A stretch of DNA of 60,000 bases from Hydractinia symbiolongicarpus (taxonomy: Eukaryota; Cnidaria; Hydrozoa; Anthoathecata; Hydractiniidae): positions 16,717,501 through 16,777,500 of the forward strand of contig NC_079881.1 of assembly GCF_029227915.1 (NCBI RefSeq), written 5' to 3'. Position 1 is the first letter of the stretch. Every line of letters begins with the position of its first letter. The position numbers were made by a program, and so were the translations under genes. This document shows, in pieces, positions 1 to 11,844 of the stretch. The notes beneath the pieces are model-generated. The model was not told the DNA's origin. It ran no database searches and saw nothing but the letters and a program-made list of their open reading frames with translations.

Positions 1-12
1 CTCGATGTCTAG

Positions 13-3000
13 GTTCAAAAAGCAGTATTGGAAATGAAATTTAACTACAAAACTATCACCGCATCGCCAGATTTCGAGAAAATTGGAATTGACATTGATG
101 GAGAGGTAAACATTGCTAACAAACATGTTCCGATAGAGCTTCGTAAAGAAAAGGATAAGAAGGAAGCCAAATTTAACATAAAAGTGGACCAGATGTCAGC
201 AAGTGATTTCAGCAACCTTTTCTCCAAGAAGGAAGTGGTTGACAAAGACGCACCCGAAAAAGCTGGAATATTTTTAAAAGCTGTTGTTACAAATCCATCT
301 ATTCATGGTACTGTGAGTGTAGAAGGGGGATTTCAGGTTGTTCTATCTGGAACAGCTTCAGGAATTACAGGTTTGGGAAATATCGTTCTTTTTTTTGTTG
401 CTGAACAAAATGCTGAAGAAACGACAAATGTTGCGGTTGTTGCTGACATAAGGGACATTCAACCAATTGCAATTATCAATTCCCTGACAGGAAAAGATTT
501 AAGCAATATACCTTTACTAAAGGATTTGAAAGTAAGTGTCACTCTTGAAATATCAAATGGAGATATGATGGTTCTTAAAAATGATGCATTGAATGAAGTT
601 CTACAGAAATATGTCTCAAATGCGAAAACAATAACAAAAGGCACAAAAATAAAATTAGACATACCTCTCAAAGAAATCATCAAGAAGACTGGCACGAAAG
701 CAACGTTGACAAATATTCCCGATTCCATATTTGTAAAGATCTTTGTTACTGATGGAATAATATGCTGTCAATTTCCTGATAATATAAAAATGGATTTGCT
801 TAATGCTTTGGTTGCATTGGTTCCAAATGTGCCTGACGCCATTTTTGAAAAGGTATTGAAGACGCCACCAAAAATTACTATCAAAAAGTTTGATGTCAAT
901 GTTCAAACTAAAGCTGTTGATGTCCAACTTGAAGCGCCTGATGAAGTGAAGTTAGGTAACGATTTAATCGCAATTAAAGATGTGCAATTCGATTTGTCTC
1001 ACAAGCCAGAAGGAAGTTGGGATTTTAAAATCAAAGGTGCTGCAAAGATTGGAGATTGGACCTTAGAAGTGACAGTAACAAAAAAAGGAGATGTTTATGA
1101 ATTGAATGGTAAGCATCTTTCTTAATATCTTTTATAATAATAATCCACTCTCTGTCCGTCTGTGAGATGCAAAACGGATTATTTTTACCTCCCTAACCAA
1201 GTGTTTTTTTCCACAGCTTATTCGACTAATATTTTATGAAGTTCCATTTATGATTTCACAAAATAGCACACTTATCACAAAGGATTAAACAGCAGTATCT
1301 TTTTAATAACTGTTTGACCTGATTGCTGTTTTTATTTATGCTGAGACTTTTTAATAAAGTAAGTTCAAAACTACATATCAATTTCTAATTTTAGCTGTAG
1401 AATATGGAAGAATCTAATCTTATTTTTTGTCAGGTGAAATACATACACTAACAGTAAAAAGATTGATGGACCAATTCGGTGGCAAAGAGGAAGGGAGAAG
1501 ATCTGCTATTTCAACCATGGACTTTTTAAATTTCGGCATAACAGATGTTAAAATAAGTGCAGTATTTGGTGATAACCTGAAATTACGGTAACAAACAATT
1601 CTTCTTCTTAATACCTACGTATGAAGGTTGTTATACGCATCGGTTTTTATTCCAAATTGAACTGACGGAAACTGATGTTATGTCCAGCGGAAATTTACTT
1701 TTTTTATTCCATTTGAGCATGACATAAAATAATTAAATGATGCAAGTTGGAAAACGTATATTCATGAAAAAATACGCAGCAAAAAGGCTCCATGAAATTT
1801 TAGTCTAGCTATTTAAAAACCGTTTTGCAGCTGCGTTTGAAATTTACTTTTGTTCTGAAAGTTGATGTAACATGGTCATAAAATCAACTCTGACATTGTA
1901 TATACCTAGTTACTAGCTAGCGTAGCTAGCCATTTGATCTTACATGGCTACCTTCTAGTGTGACAGGCAATCCTGTATTGTTTGGTTGGGATGGAATGTT
2001 TTTTGAAGGAATGATATTGGGAAGTTTAAAGGATCGCCAAATGTTTCTTGGCGTTGTAATGAAAAATAAAAGGTTGGATGAAATTGTTGAAAAGTTATTC
2101 AAAAAGAAAATCTTGCAAACATCATGGCTGTCGCAATTAACTGCAAGTGAGTTTCCCTCTCTAGCTTTCAGTTATAAAGATATAGTAAAGCATGAATTTA
2201 TTCTTAATCATGTTTTTTTCAGCTATCTTGATATCCAATACTGACGCCACAAAAGATGTGGATTTCACATTACCAGAACTAAACACAGCAATGAAGCTAA
2301 AGAAAGGTAATATACCTAGCTGTTTCCTAAATTAAATTCAATTTGCAAATTGGTTTTCATAAAGTCTTATTTGTCATTATTCAGGATTATTCTTCTCCAC
2401 TCAATTAACCATAACAAATGATTGCAAAGGATCAGCTCTGTGTGAGGTTGCACGTGAGAAAATGAAGCCAGGTACAAAGTTAAGATTGGAAGGTGAAAAA
2501 ACAACTTCAGGAATGACACTTCGAGCAGTTTACGATGGGAATGGATTTGAACTTGGGAAAAACCTTAAATTGACAAAGTTGCAAGCTGTTTTGCAGGTTG
2601 CAGCTGAGACAAAGTTTTATTTTGAAGGTGAAATGAAACTTAAGGATCCACCGCTAGAGTTTGCAGGTGGGAAATTCTAACTACATTCTTTTACGAACCA
2701 AACACAATGGTTGAATTTTTCTAACATGCTACCGAACTTTGACTAAAAAAAAGAGAAACAGATAAAAATCTGTTTTTCTTTTTGCTGGATAAATCACTAA
2801 CTAGACACATTCTTCAATGTACCGGTTGATTTTGTAAATCATTAGCGACAACAAGGAATTTCCATTTTTTGCAACAATTTAAGTCAAACCCTTTTACATG
2901 TACACTGCAACAAATTTCTTTTCATGTACTATCTCAGTTGGTGAAAGTGGAAGGGTAGAGATTTCACTCCCCATGAAAGGTATATGGAAGAGACCATTCG

Positions 3001-6000
3001 GCTTGAAATATGTTGCATTTGGTAATGTTAAGATGGGAGTTGCTATTGATCCTGCAGTACCAGTTTCCAAGCTAGGTATGGTATTATAACTGGTTTTGTT
3101 CCTTCCGAAAAAGTTTAGAGTCCTTAAGGATTTTATTCCAATGACTTTCTTTTCACTATGTCTCGTCTGATTAGCTATAATTTTGTCATATTACCCATCA
3201 GAAGTACCACCAAAAAAATATATTCTAACTTGCTATTGTCTTGTACAAATATTTGTCATTATTCAGGAGTATTTTTCTCCACTCAATTAACCATAACAAA
3301 TGATTGCAAAGGATCAGCTCTGTGTGAGGTTGCACGTGAGAAAATGAAGCCAGGTACAAAGTTAAGATTGGAAGGTGAAAAAACAACTTCAGGAATGACA
3401 CTTCGAGCAGTTTACGATGGGAATGGATTTGAACTTGGGAAAAACCTTAAATTGACAAAGTTGCAAGCTGTTTTGCAGGTTGCAGCTGAGACAAAGTTTT
3501 ATTTTGAAGGTGAAATGAAACTTAAGGATCCACCGCTAGAGTTTGCAGGTGGGAAATTCTAACTAAATTCTTTTACGAACCAAACACAATGGTTAAATTT
3601 TTCTAACATGCTACCGAACTTTGACTAAAAAAAAAAGAAACAGATAAAAATCTGTTTTTCTTTTTGCTGGATAAATCACTAACTAGACACATTCTTCAAT
3701 GTATCGATTGATTTTGTAAATCATTAGCGCAACAAGGAATTTTCATTTTTTGCAACAATTTAAGTCAAACCCTTTTACATGTACACTGCAACAAATTTCT
3801 TTTCATGTACTATCTCAGTTGGTGAAAGTGGAAGGGTAGAGATTTCACTCCCCATGAAAGGTATATGGAAGAGACCATTCGGCTTGAAATATGTTGCATT
3901 TGGTAATGTTAAGATGGGAGTTGCTATTGATCCTGCAGTACCAGTTTCCAAGCTAGGTATGGTATTATAACTGGTTTTGTTCCTTCCGAAAAAGTTTAGA
4001 GTCCTTAAGGATTTTATTCCAATGACTTTCTTTGCACTATGTCTCGTCTGATTAGCTATAATTTTGTCATATTACCCATCAGAAGTACCACCAAAAAAAT
4101 ATATTCTAACTTGCTATTGTTTTTTAAAAGCTTATATGTTGTCATTTGATGGTTCCAAATGAGCATTATGTGTAAAAATGTATAGAGACGAGTTTCTGTG
4201 AATTTTAATCTCACCAAAGTAATACAATAACAACTATTTACACTGAACCTAATACAGCGTTTGTAGAATAAAATCTTTGTACCTGTTGTATTTTTATTTT
4301 TTACTTGGTCAACTGCAAGATAGTTTAACAATACTTTTTTACGCTTAGAACTTTCAGGAGAAATGCAACTTGGCAAGATTGGAAATGGAAAAGAAATAAT
4401 ATCTAAAAGTGCAATCTCATTTGATCCATCGCGAATTTTTTACTTTTACTCATCCATCAATACTTTAACTCTTGAAAGTATATCAAAGGCGTTTGAATTT
4501 GACATTTCACTTCCTCAAGTTCTAATAGAGTCAGGATTCCCTGAAGGATTTGCTGCAGGTTTCAGCACAAACCCTAAAGGTATTCTAATTTTCTAAACCC
4601 ATATTTTGTTGATATGTTAAATAAATAAATTGAACAAGATTGTCAAGAATTTCAAACTTTGAGTAGTAATGAATAGATTCTACGAAATTTGTTTTGGATT
4701 GAAGATAAAAAAATTTAAAAATACGCGATTAAAGATAAAATCACAATGTTAATGGACCTAACCTATTTTATTTCCAGGTACAAAAATCGAACTTTTAGAA
4801 GTTACGATACCTGAGGGCTTCATGCTCAAAGGTTTGATCAATATACTTGGTTACAAAATCAAATGTGACAATTTTGTTGATTTTCCGAAGTTGATTCAAG
4901 TGTATGATGAGTTGTCACCCATTAAAATTGGAAAAGGTTTGATCGCAGTTAGCAAGAGTAAGAATGATCTGGAAAATGGACCAAAAGTATTTGTTAAAAT
5001 ATCCAAAGAAGAAGTAAGACTAAACAAAATAAACAGACTTGTGTCGAGCTATAATTTTCTTTTTTGCTTAAATCAACACCTGCAATCTTTCATAAAGTAA
5101 AGGCAAGTTTTCCACGAAACAGTAACAATCACGCAATTGGAAATTAATTTGCTATATTTTTAGATCCGTAGACTAGGCATTTTTTCAAAAAAACCCAAAA
5201 TTTCCATTTTTTTCGCCGACAATCCTTCATCTGTGAACCTTATTTCTGGCCACCTGGCTGCTACCAATAAATTTAGTTCTCTTTCACATGAACCTGTATT
5301 TTGATATCTCAAAATTGATTGATCACAATTTATGGCTAATAGATAGCATACCGGAATGTGTGGTTATTTCGGCAACGCCAATTGGTGTACTCCGAAGACT
5401 AAGGGTTGCTTGCACTTTCTAACCTGCTCACGGAATACTAATCAACACTACAGTTTAAGCGCTCTACTGTCAATGTGCAAATTTATGTTCCATTGATAGC
5501 AGATTTGTGTGACTTTTCTATTAATAAAGTGAGTCCTCTTAATCGCTATTTTTTGCTCTATTCTTTATCTCTTTATTTTCTTGTAATTATGCTCATAGTA
5601 GAGATACCATCTACTGACATCAGCAAAAAAACTAGATTTGCAATCCTCAAGTATAATTTCAGTTCCTTTAATAGTACATATACGTTCGCGTGTTTCATAC
5701 GTCGTATCACAGCAGATAGGGAAAGCAATGTTTACTGAAAGAGGAGTCGAAAAGTAACTTTCCATGGGTTACCATATCTTAATGATAATAATATATTACT
5801 CTAATACTATAACCAATATAATATTCCTCTTCAGGTAGCTGTCAAAATTCAAGGTTATGTATCCTTACTCGGTCTTGGAGCCGAAGTCTTGATAGATGTA
5901 TCATATAAAGGATTTTATTTCTATGTCTATGGAAACATATTCAATCTTATTGAAGCTAATGTTACAGTTAATCCGCCTTATGGTAGTTTGGCGGAAACAG

Positions 6001-8052
6001 GATTTTCGGTATGATTCATCTTTCACAATTTTATAAAATTGAAAATTGTAAGAGCTGAATCAAGGAGTTTGATTGGTTAATAATACGGAACTATTAAATC
6101 ATTTTGCAAATAATATTCCATGGCATAAAAAAACTCTTGAATTTAATCTAAAATTACTGAAGTCGATTGTACATAGTTATACATAGGACGAAGTTAAAAA
6201 TCTTGTTTTAGCTTGAACTTCAATTCAATTGCCAACATAATTACATCTACCACAAATCCCTTCCCAAAGTGTCATTACAAACTGGTTTTATCTGACTTAG
6301 GTTTCATCTTGTATTTCGGCGTCAGTTGGAAAAGTAACCAGTGAAACAACAAATACCTTTACTACGGCAGCTGATGAAACAGAGGAAGCACTTTCAGGCC
6401 AAAAAGAAACTGCAAACAGTTCTGGTATGTGTTGCGTCAAAATAAAATTGCAATAAGATAGATCATTGCTAAGAGATTCAATACTATTATGTTCCTAGAA
6501 CATGGTATAAAAAAATTGATGAAAATTAATATAATTGTGGGTCTACCGAACTAAAACCTAAATTTTCCGTCCTTAAAACAAAACATCGTTGCTATTCAGT
6601 TTTTTCGTAATGATGTAAAACGAATGCTCCCAAAAACATTACCAGAAAACTTAGTTATTCCACGAACATTTTTATTTTAGCTTCTTGGTTTGAAAAAGCC
6701 ACAGAACGTCTGCAAAAATGGATAGACAAGCTGGAAGGCTTTGCTGAAAAGGTTGCCGAAAATATAAAAGAAGTAGCAGCTTCGGGAAAAGCAACTTTGA
6801 AAGCAATTGCAAAACACACCAGAGAAAATATAATCAACATATATCATAGCTGCTTCAAATCTGTTTGCGTGTTTTTAGGATGACTTTCACATTTTCTATT
6901 TTCCCTTATCCTGGGAATATTTACTGCGAATCTAATCACTTTGCATAACAAAGTGCCGGTACACAGAAGAAAAATGAAATGGAGCAGTATAGCACACTGT
7001 TCAACATTAGCTACTTCGAGCTAGTTATTGTACACGTATTTTATAACCTTTGTTGTGATACTAGAGCTGCTTAAAGTGATACACAAGTTCTTCAGTAGCT
7101 TATCCGTTACTGATCATTAAGTTTTTGGAGTTATTTTAACCTAAAAAATTGTAACCTGACCCTCAAATTTTGGTTTGGAAGTTAAAAAATAATTTTTCAA
7201 CCCTGTTTACACTGGCAAATAATTAAACACTCTACGTGCACAGGTCCGCAATATAACACGTATCTCATATACAAAAATAAACTACAAAGAATTTAAATAA
7301 AAGAAAGTTGCGTGAACCCTAAATATTACTTAATTTTGCCTAGAAATTTTTCAATTTTGGTTATAAATTAATTACTTATCAAGAAATATGGAAGGGGAAC
7401 CCTTATGAAAATACTACAGGGCATATTACAGCTGGAGGCCTGTGCACGTAGTTGGCGTGTTACAAAGACCTGGCACTAAAGAAAACGACTAGCGAAGTTG
7501 CAATCCATTGAAACTGGATGGATTAGACAAATAGCCAATTGTCCGGGCACGAAGGTCCTTATAAAACTAAAATAGTTCATATTAAAGCCTAAATAAATGA
7601 ATACATAGGGCATTATGGATTTTGATTTAAGGAAAATCAGGAAAAGATGAAAAAGGCTTAGATACTTGGAAAGAATACTTAAATGATGTTGCTAAATCCA
7701 CGGATAATGTAAACGCTGAAAAGTGGATGAAAATGCTTACGTTAGCATCTAGGGCTGCCCGCAAAAGAAACGATATTCCAGATGAATTTGGTAACAGTTT
7801 AAAAACTGCATCAAAGGTATAGAATGATATTTCAAACCAAATTTATTTTAGTCCCCAAAACGCAAACATAAACACAAAAGCATAAGTGCATACATTTTTA
7901 AATATTTAGCTCTGATTACTTGACTCGATTATTTTTAGATCGTAAACAGCCTCATGGATGCAAAATGCTGTTCGCTAAGTTCAAATAGAATGTATATTGA
8001 GGAGCTAAATACCAATGTGAAAGCTTTGCCATTTATTGCATGCGTAGAATAA
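13..8052 (+). CDS. 3' part of a large multi-exon gene of unknown function
   Basis: I do not recognise this protein. The window opens on an acceptor AG at 11-12, so the 5' part lies outside. Exons with GT-AG borders and matching phases: 13-1108, 1434-1587, 1959-2146, 2223-2306, 2385-2666, 2938-3075, 3267-3548, 3819-3956, 4358-4579, 4778-5013, 5835-6008, 6301-6424, 7632-7816, 7939-8052. They sum to 3,417 nt, an open frame of 1,138 residues plus stop. The sequence is rich in alternating hydrophobic/polar stretches (beta-strand-like) with few cysteines, and segments such as 'GIWKRPFGLKYVAFGNVKMG' look like repeats of a beta-rich extracellular or lipid-binding type domain; that class is my guess only. 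Near the C-terminus (exons 6301 onward) it becomes charged and helical. Most introns are phase 1, which permits exon shuffling. Individual exon borders are read by eye; the chain as a whole is well supported because all phases agree. Confidence 0.75.
2385..3075 (+). CDS. Exon pair, copy 1 of duplicated 140-residue segment
   Basis: Two exons of the large unknown gene, 2385-2666 (282 nt) and 2938-3075 (138 nt), both flanked by phase-1 introns. Together they encode 140 residues, beginning 'GLFFSTQLTITNDCKGSALC' and ending '...DPAVPVSKLG'. The same exon pair recurs downstream at 3267-3956. The two Cys residues in the first few codons (NDCKGSALC) could form a disulphide. Confidence 0.75.
3267..3956 (+). 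CDS. Exon pair, copy 2 of duplicated 140-residue segment
   Basis: Exons 3267-3548 and 3819-3956 repeat the preceding exon pair almost base for base. The only coding change I see is at the first residues (GVFF instead of GLFF). Because both boundaries are phase 1, inclusion of both copies keeps the frame and adds a second identical 140-residue unit to the protein. Confidence 0.75.
6681..6883 (+). CDS. Alternative terminal exon (short C-terminus) of the large unknown gene
   Basis: Acceptor 'tattttag' at 6673-6680, phase 1, joining to the donor after 6424. It encodes 'SWFEKATERLQKWIDKLEGF' followed by a helical, Lys/Glu/Ala-rich stretch and a short Cys-containing tail (CFKSVCVFLG), then TGA at 6881-6883. 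I see no phase-1 donor that would let it splice to the exon at 7632, so it is probably an alternative end, giving about 1,106 residues in the window instead of 1,138. Confidence 0.5.
7632..8052 (+). CDS. Distal alternative terminal exons of the large unknown gene
   Basis: Exon 7632-7816 (starts in phase 1, ends in phase 0) and exon 7939-8052 (ending TAA at 8050-8052). It can only join in frame to the phase-1 donor after 6424, skipping exon 6681-6883. It encodes 'KSGKDEKGLDTWKEYLNDVA' and ends 'LNTNVKALPFIACVE'. The stop codon overlaps a perfect AATAAA hexamer at 8048-8053, which may or may not serve as the polyadenylation signal. Confidence 0.55.
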
Positions 8053-10873
8053 AGTCTCGTGATGTTTTAGCATCACATTTTTACATAACTTCACAGTAAA
8101 GCATTGTTCACTAGTTTTTATTAAACATCACACAAATATGTTCAAATTATTTGACTTTTTTTCGGTAATTTAATGAGAAAACGCCTTCCTAGAATAAGCG
8201 CCTTTGTTACTTAGAAAGTATATTTTTGCGAAGCAACACCGAGATTATTTTTATGTTTTTTTTTCAGACATAATGTTTATTTATTTATATAGTTATTTAT
8301 AGCTTTGTTTTCATTAACTGTAGCTTTTAATGAAGGGGTTTATCTCTAAAATAAAATTTAAGATTTAAATCCAATAATGACTATGTTTTTTAGTATACCG
8401 TACTGATTAGGTTAATCAAACAGTATTTTTAAGCGCCCCATCTAAAAAGCGCACAGTTTATAAAGGGGGTTCTTTCAGAAACTTGTCGAAACTAGAAACA
8501 CTAGAAAGAAGAAACTTCATTTTGTCACAACTTTTGTTCAGTTTCACTTTTCAGGAAAAAAAATAAAAGAGCCCGTTTCTTTAATTTGCACTAAATTAGA
8601 AAGAATTCATATGCGCTCAGCATTTTTTGAGCGCCTTCATCGATTAAGGGTTTAAAAAAGTTTAAAGGCCGGCAATTGTGAAGAATATGAATTGGGACTG
8701 AAATTTGAAAGTCACATTTTTGGCTGTGGATAGTATATTTCGGAATGCAGAGTGGTTAGCTCGTAAAAGCTAATTAAAATCGACATATACTAAATAATAA
8801 TAATAACAATAAGTCGGAGAAACAAAAAAATATCAACTATTGTTAACAAAAGGTAGCAATTAAATACAAGAAGAATTACAATTTGCCGTGAACTTTCAAG
8901 GACGGGTGAACCGGTGGGGTTTCCACGGAGTTGCTTTTCCAATTAACGTAACGCCCAATGGCAAGTTAACAAGTGACAGGTTATTGCAACTTAAGAAAAA
9001 AAAGCTATTTTTAACTATTTCATAAAGGTAAAATCAAATTTAATTTGGCCAGTACCCGAGACTTGTACTATGACACGTGTGTAAGCCAAGTAAATGACGT
9101 CGCAGAATACGTTTGCTGTACTACTTACAATGTCGCCATTACAGAACAATCTGCTCCACACCCGGAAAGATCCAAAGGATCAAGGAATTGGAAGGCACTG
9201 GTGTCAGAGCAAAGTTTAGCAGCGTTTAAAATATTTGATCTAACCAGCTAATGCTGACAAGTGAATTTCGACAAGTTCCGAGTGCATGTTAGATAGAAAT
9301 GGCTTTCACAATTGCTTGTGGAATCTGTGGAATTACACCTTGTCAGTTAAATGTGGTATTGATTTTCCAGGTCATTCTTTTAAAAAAAAAACCGTTAAGG
9401 GTGTGTTTTCCACGTGCTTAAATGTCAGAGAAAAAATATTGTATCTTGTTGCAATTACTACTTTTTACGTTCTGTAGAAAGTTTTTTTTGATCAAATGTG
9501 AATAAGATGAAGTAAGAAAAAGTATTAAGTGAATGAGTTTTCGAAGACAGTCATAAGGCAATTACGTTTCTGTAGAAAGTGTATTTGTTATAGCTACGTA
9601 TGTGATTTTAAGACGCATACGTATTCTTTTCGTTTTAGAGGAGCACCTCTGAAACGAATAAATGAAAACAACATAGCTTTAACTTGGTTGGTTATTTCGT
9701 TCATTATTTAATGTTGTACTAATGAATATTCACAGCGAGACATTCAAACCGTTTTTAATTGTTTTTATAAGGCTTAAAAGCGAGGGTAGAACGCATTTAG
9801 TGGAGCGTAAATATTGTTCCCCAATTGTAAATTTCTTCACCTTCAGAAGAAATAATTTTGTGCACAATTCTCTAGACTAAATAAATAAATAACATTTAAA
9901 GGAATTATGTACACAAAGATTGTTATAATTTCAAAGGCGCTCATGCTCGCATAAAAAGCGCGAAATTTAATACCCGCAAATCTAGCACCATTAAGTTAGC
10001 TAGCTGTTTTTTTGAAGGCTTTGTTTCAAATTACATTTTCGTTGGAATTTAGTTATCCACGAAATAAAAATCCCTTTGAATACCTTAACATTTTTAAATT
10101 AAATCTATTTTATTCAATTTATTTTTATGGTGCGTGCGTACATTTTCGTGTTTGTGCGCCTGCGCGCGTGACGATCTAACACCTACATGAGGTAGGAGTT
10201 AGGTCGTCTTATACAAAATGGAACAGCAACAAAACACAACATGTAGAAACAGAAAACTTTGCAATGTGAACTGTTTAGGTGATCTAAGAAAGTAATCTAA
10301 TGTTGTCTGTTTGATACATATCGTTTTTCTTATTAATTTTGTTATTGTTTTTATTTATGTCAACAAACCTTGAAATTTGGCGTTGCATGCCGGGAGAAGT
10401 CTGTTGTTCTTGCAAGTATACCGTACATAAATACCACCTAACATTCCTAGAATAAATTTGATCTTTTTATTTGATGGTTTTAAGGTAGCTTAAACTCAAA
10501 CTTAAATATTATACCATAACAAAATTTTATTTACACTCTGTTTAGAAGAATACTTTACGCTGCTCAGCTACCATTTTGCCAAACAAACAAATAGACAGAC
10601 GTCGGTATTGAAATGAAAATAATTTACTTTTTAAAATCACAAACACGATTTGGTAATTATACCCAATTAGTATATTATGAATTGTTTTCCTTTCTGTATA
10701 TTTGTGTGTGTTTTTTTTGGAATCTATTCGTTTTCTTTTTCATGTTCTTCCTTATCATGTTATAGTGTACGGTTATTTAATTCCATGGTGTTTATCATAT
10801 GCTTCTTCTAACTTTATTGAACGTCTATCTAATAAACATTACTTCAGTAATAAAAGTAAATTTAATTTTTCAG
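8053..10873. other. Non-coding stretch, decayed repeats
   Basis: I see no convincing gene. Short open frames (for example 9045-9251) show no recognisable domain. 8160-8660 holds scattered 'agcgc' motifs that look like worn transposon ends. 9950-10005 matches the 'GCGAAATTTAATACCCGC' dispersed repeat also seen near 32450. A 17-bp-stem hairpin lies at 10170-10208. Confidence 0.5.
10170..10208 (+). other. Short hairpin, 17-bp stem and 5-nt loop
   Basis: Arms 10170-10186 and 10192-10208 pair with one G-T wobble and one A-A mismatch, around the loop 'atgag'. The stem is too short for a typical microRNA precursor, and I see no flanking extension beyond it. Confidence 0.4.
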
Positions 10874-11047
10874 AGAAAATGAAGATATATTTGAAAGTGG
10901 TACTGGCGTTGTTATTGCTCACCACTTTGATCAACACACATTACAAGGCGTCAACAAAGCGTGTCCATTTTCGCCATCACCACGACGGTGAAGATGAGCA
11001 TGTAAAAAGAAACATTCTGCAGAACTCAAATGCTTTGAAAAGGCAAG
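10874..11047 (+). CDS. First coding exon of a secreted His-rich precursor
   Basis: An acceptor 'tttttcag' ends at 10873 and an ATG follows at 10879. The encoded 56 residues start with Lys and a hydrophobic core (KVVLALLLLTTLI), a clear signal peptide, then 'VHFRHHHDGEDEHVKR' and a second basic pair (ALKRQ). A donor GT lies at 11048 in phase 1. Dibasic KR sites right after the signal region are typical of propeptide cleavage in cnidarian minicollagens, venom components and neuropeptides; which of these it is cannot be told because I could not find the next exon. The upstream in-frame extension from 10702 is not needed. Confidence 0.5.
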
Positions 11048-11517
11048 GTATCAACAACAAGTTTATTTTTTTGTCATTACATCTATATCGAACTTGAAAC
11101 TTTATATGCGATGATCTCTGTAACATCAACAAAGTTAAACTAATTTTAATAAATGTCGTTAGTGTTAATTAACTTAAGAACGCCTTACCTAGAGAGTTTG
11201 TAGTCAGTAACACGCTGCTTCCACGATGTCAGTATGGGTATCGGTCTAAATGGTCGACATATTTAGCAGCCACGTTGTTCGATAATATTTCTCATTGTAC
11301 TATACTCAAAAAACTCTCTGCATAAGGAACTAACAACACCGAATTAAATTAGTTCACTTCGTAATTATTTATTCGGTCGCAACAAGTAGTACTAGAAAAC
11401 ACCAAATCCACAATTCACCACGTGCATTGTGGAGTTTCACAATTATATATATTAGGTCCTTCCCTATTTTTGCTATTTTTCTATGATTTTCATGATGTCA
11501 TTCTTGGAACGGACGTT
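11048..11517. other. Non-coding stretch, nothing recognised
   Basis: AT-rich sequence downstream of the secreted-precursor exon. I found no continuation exon and no repeat I recognise. Confidence 0.4.
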
Positions 11518-11844
11518 ACAAGTTTGCTGACGACACATTGATTTACTTTTCAAGTAATAAATTTCGCGTTATCGAGAATACTTGGTAATTAATTTAAAAG
11601 GGAAGAACGGAATCAATGTTAGTGGGCACTAACAACTAGTTTAAAAAAGGACCAAATGTTTTAAAAATGGACTATACAATGGTATTGAGATTAAAAGCAC
11701 TTCCACCTTCTAGTACTTGGGTTCATTTATCGACTCCAAACTTATAATGAATGAAAATTTTGATAGTATAAACAAACAAGCATTTGCAAAATTTCGACTA
11801 TTAAATGCTTTGAAATCTTACTTAGACAATGTGACGGCTATATA
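11518..11844 (+). pseudogene. Decayed non-LTR reverse transcriptase fragment
   Basis: Frame at 11520 reads 'KFADDTLIYFSS', the FADD form of the reverse transcriptase catalytic YxDD box (motif C). About 190 bp further, in another frame from 11714, 'YLGSFIDSKLIMNENFDSIN' followed by 'KQAFAKFRLLNALKSYL' matches the thumb-proximal 'YLG...ID..L.W..HI' region of jockey/CR1-type non-LTR elements. Stops and at least one frameshift separate the two, so it is dead. No ends of the element are visible. Confidence 0.65.

Larger units (their letters stand above)
2368..4122 (+). repeat. 882-bp tandem segmental duplication
   Basis: Copy 1 is about 2368-3245 and copy 2 about 3250-4122, offset 882 bp in the first exon and 881 bp in the second. 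Introns are nearly identical too; visible differences are a few substitutions (for example 'accggttg' against 'atcgattg') and small indels in an A-run and near 2846. The near-identity of intron sequence shows the duplication is recent or has been homogenised. Confidence 0.9.

Noticed and set aside
8890-8990. A short frame reading 'NFQGRVNRWGFHGVAFPINV' that might be an exon related to the large unknown gene.
   Set aside because: No convincing splice sites, start or match to the upstream exons; left unannotated.
10187-10203. 'TGAGGTAG' at 10188 looks like the let-7 seed inside a hairpin.
   Set aside because: The bases after the seed do not match let-7, the stem is only 17 bp, and let-7 is not known from cnidarians. 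Treated as chance.
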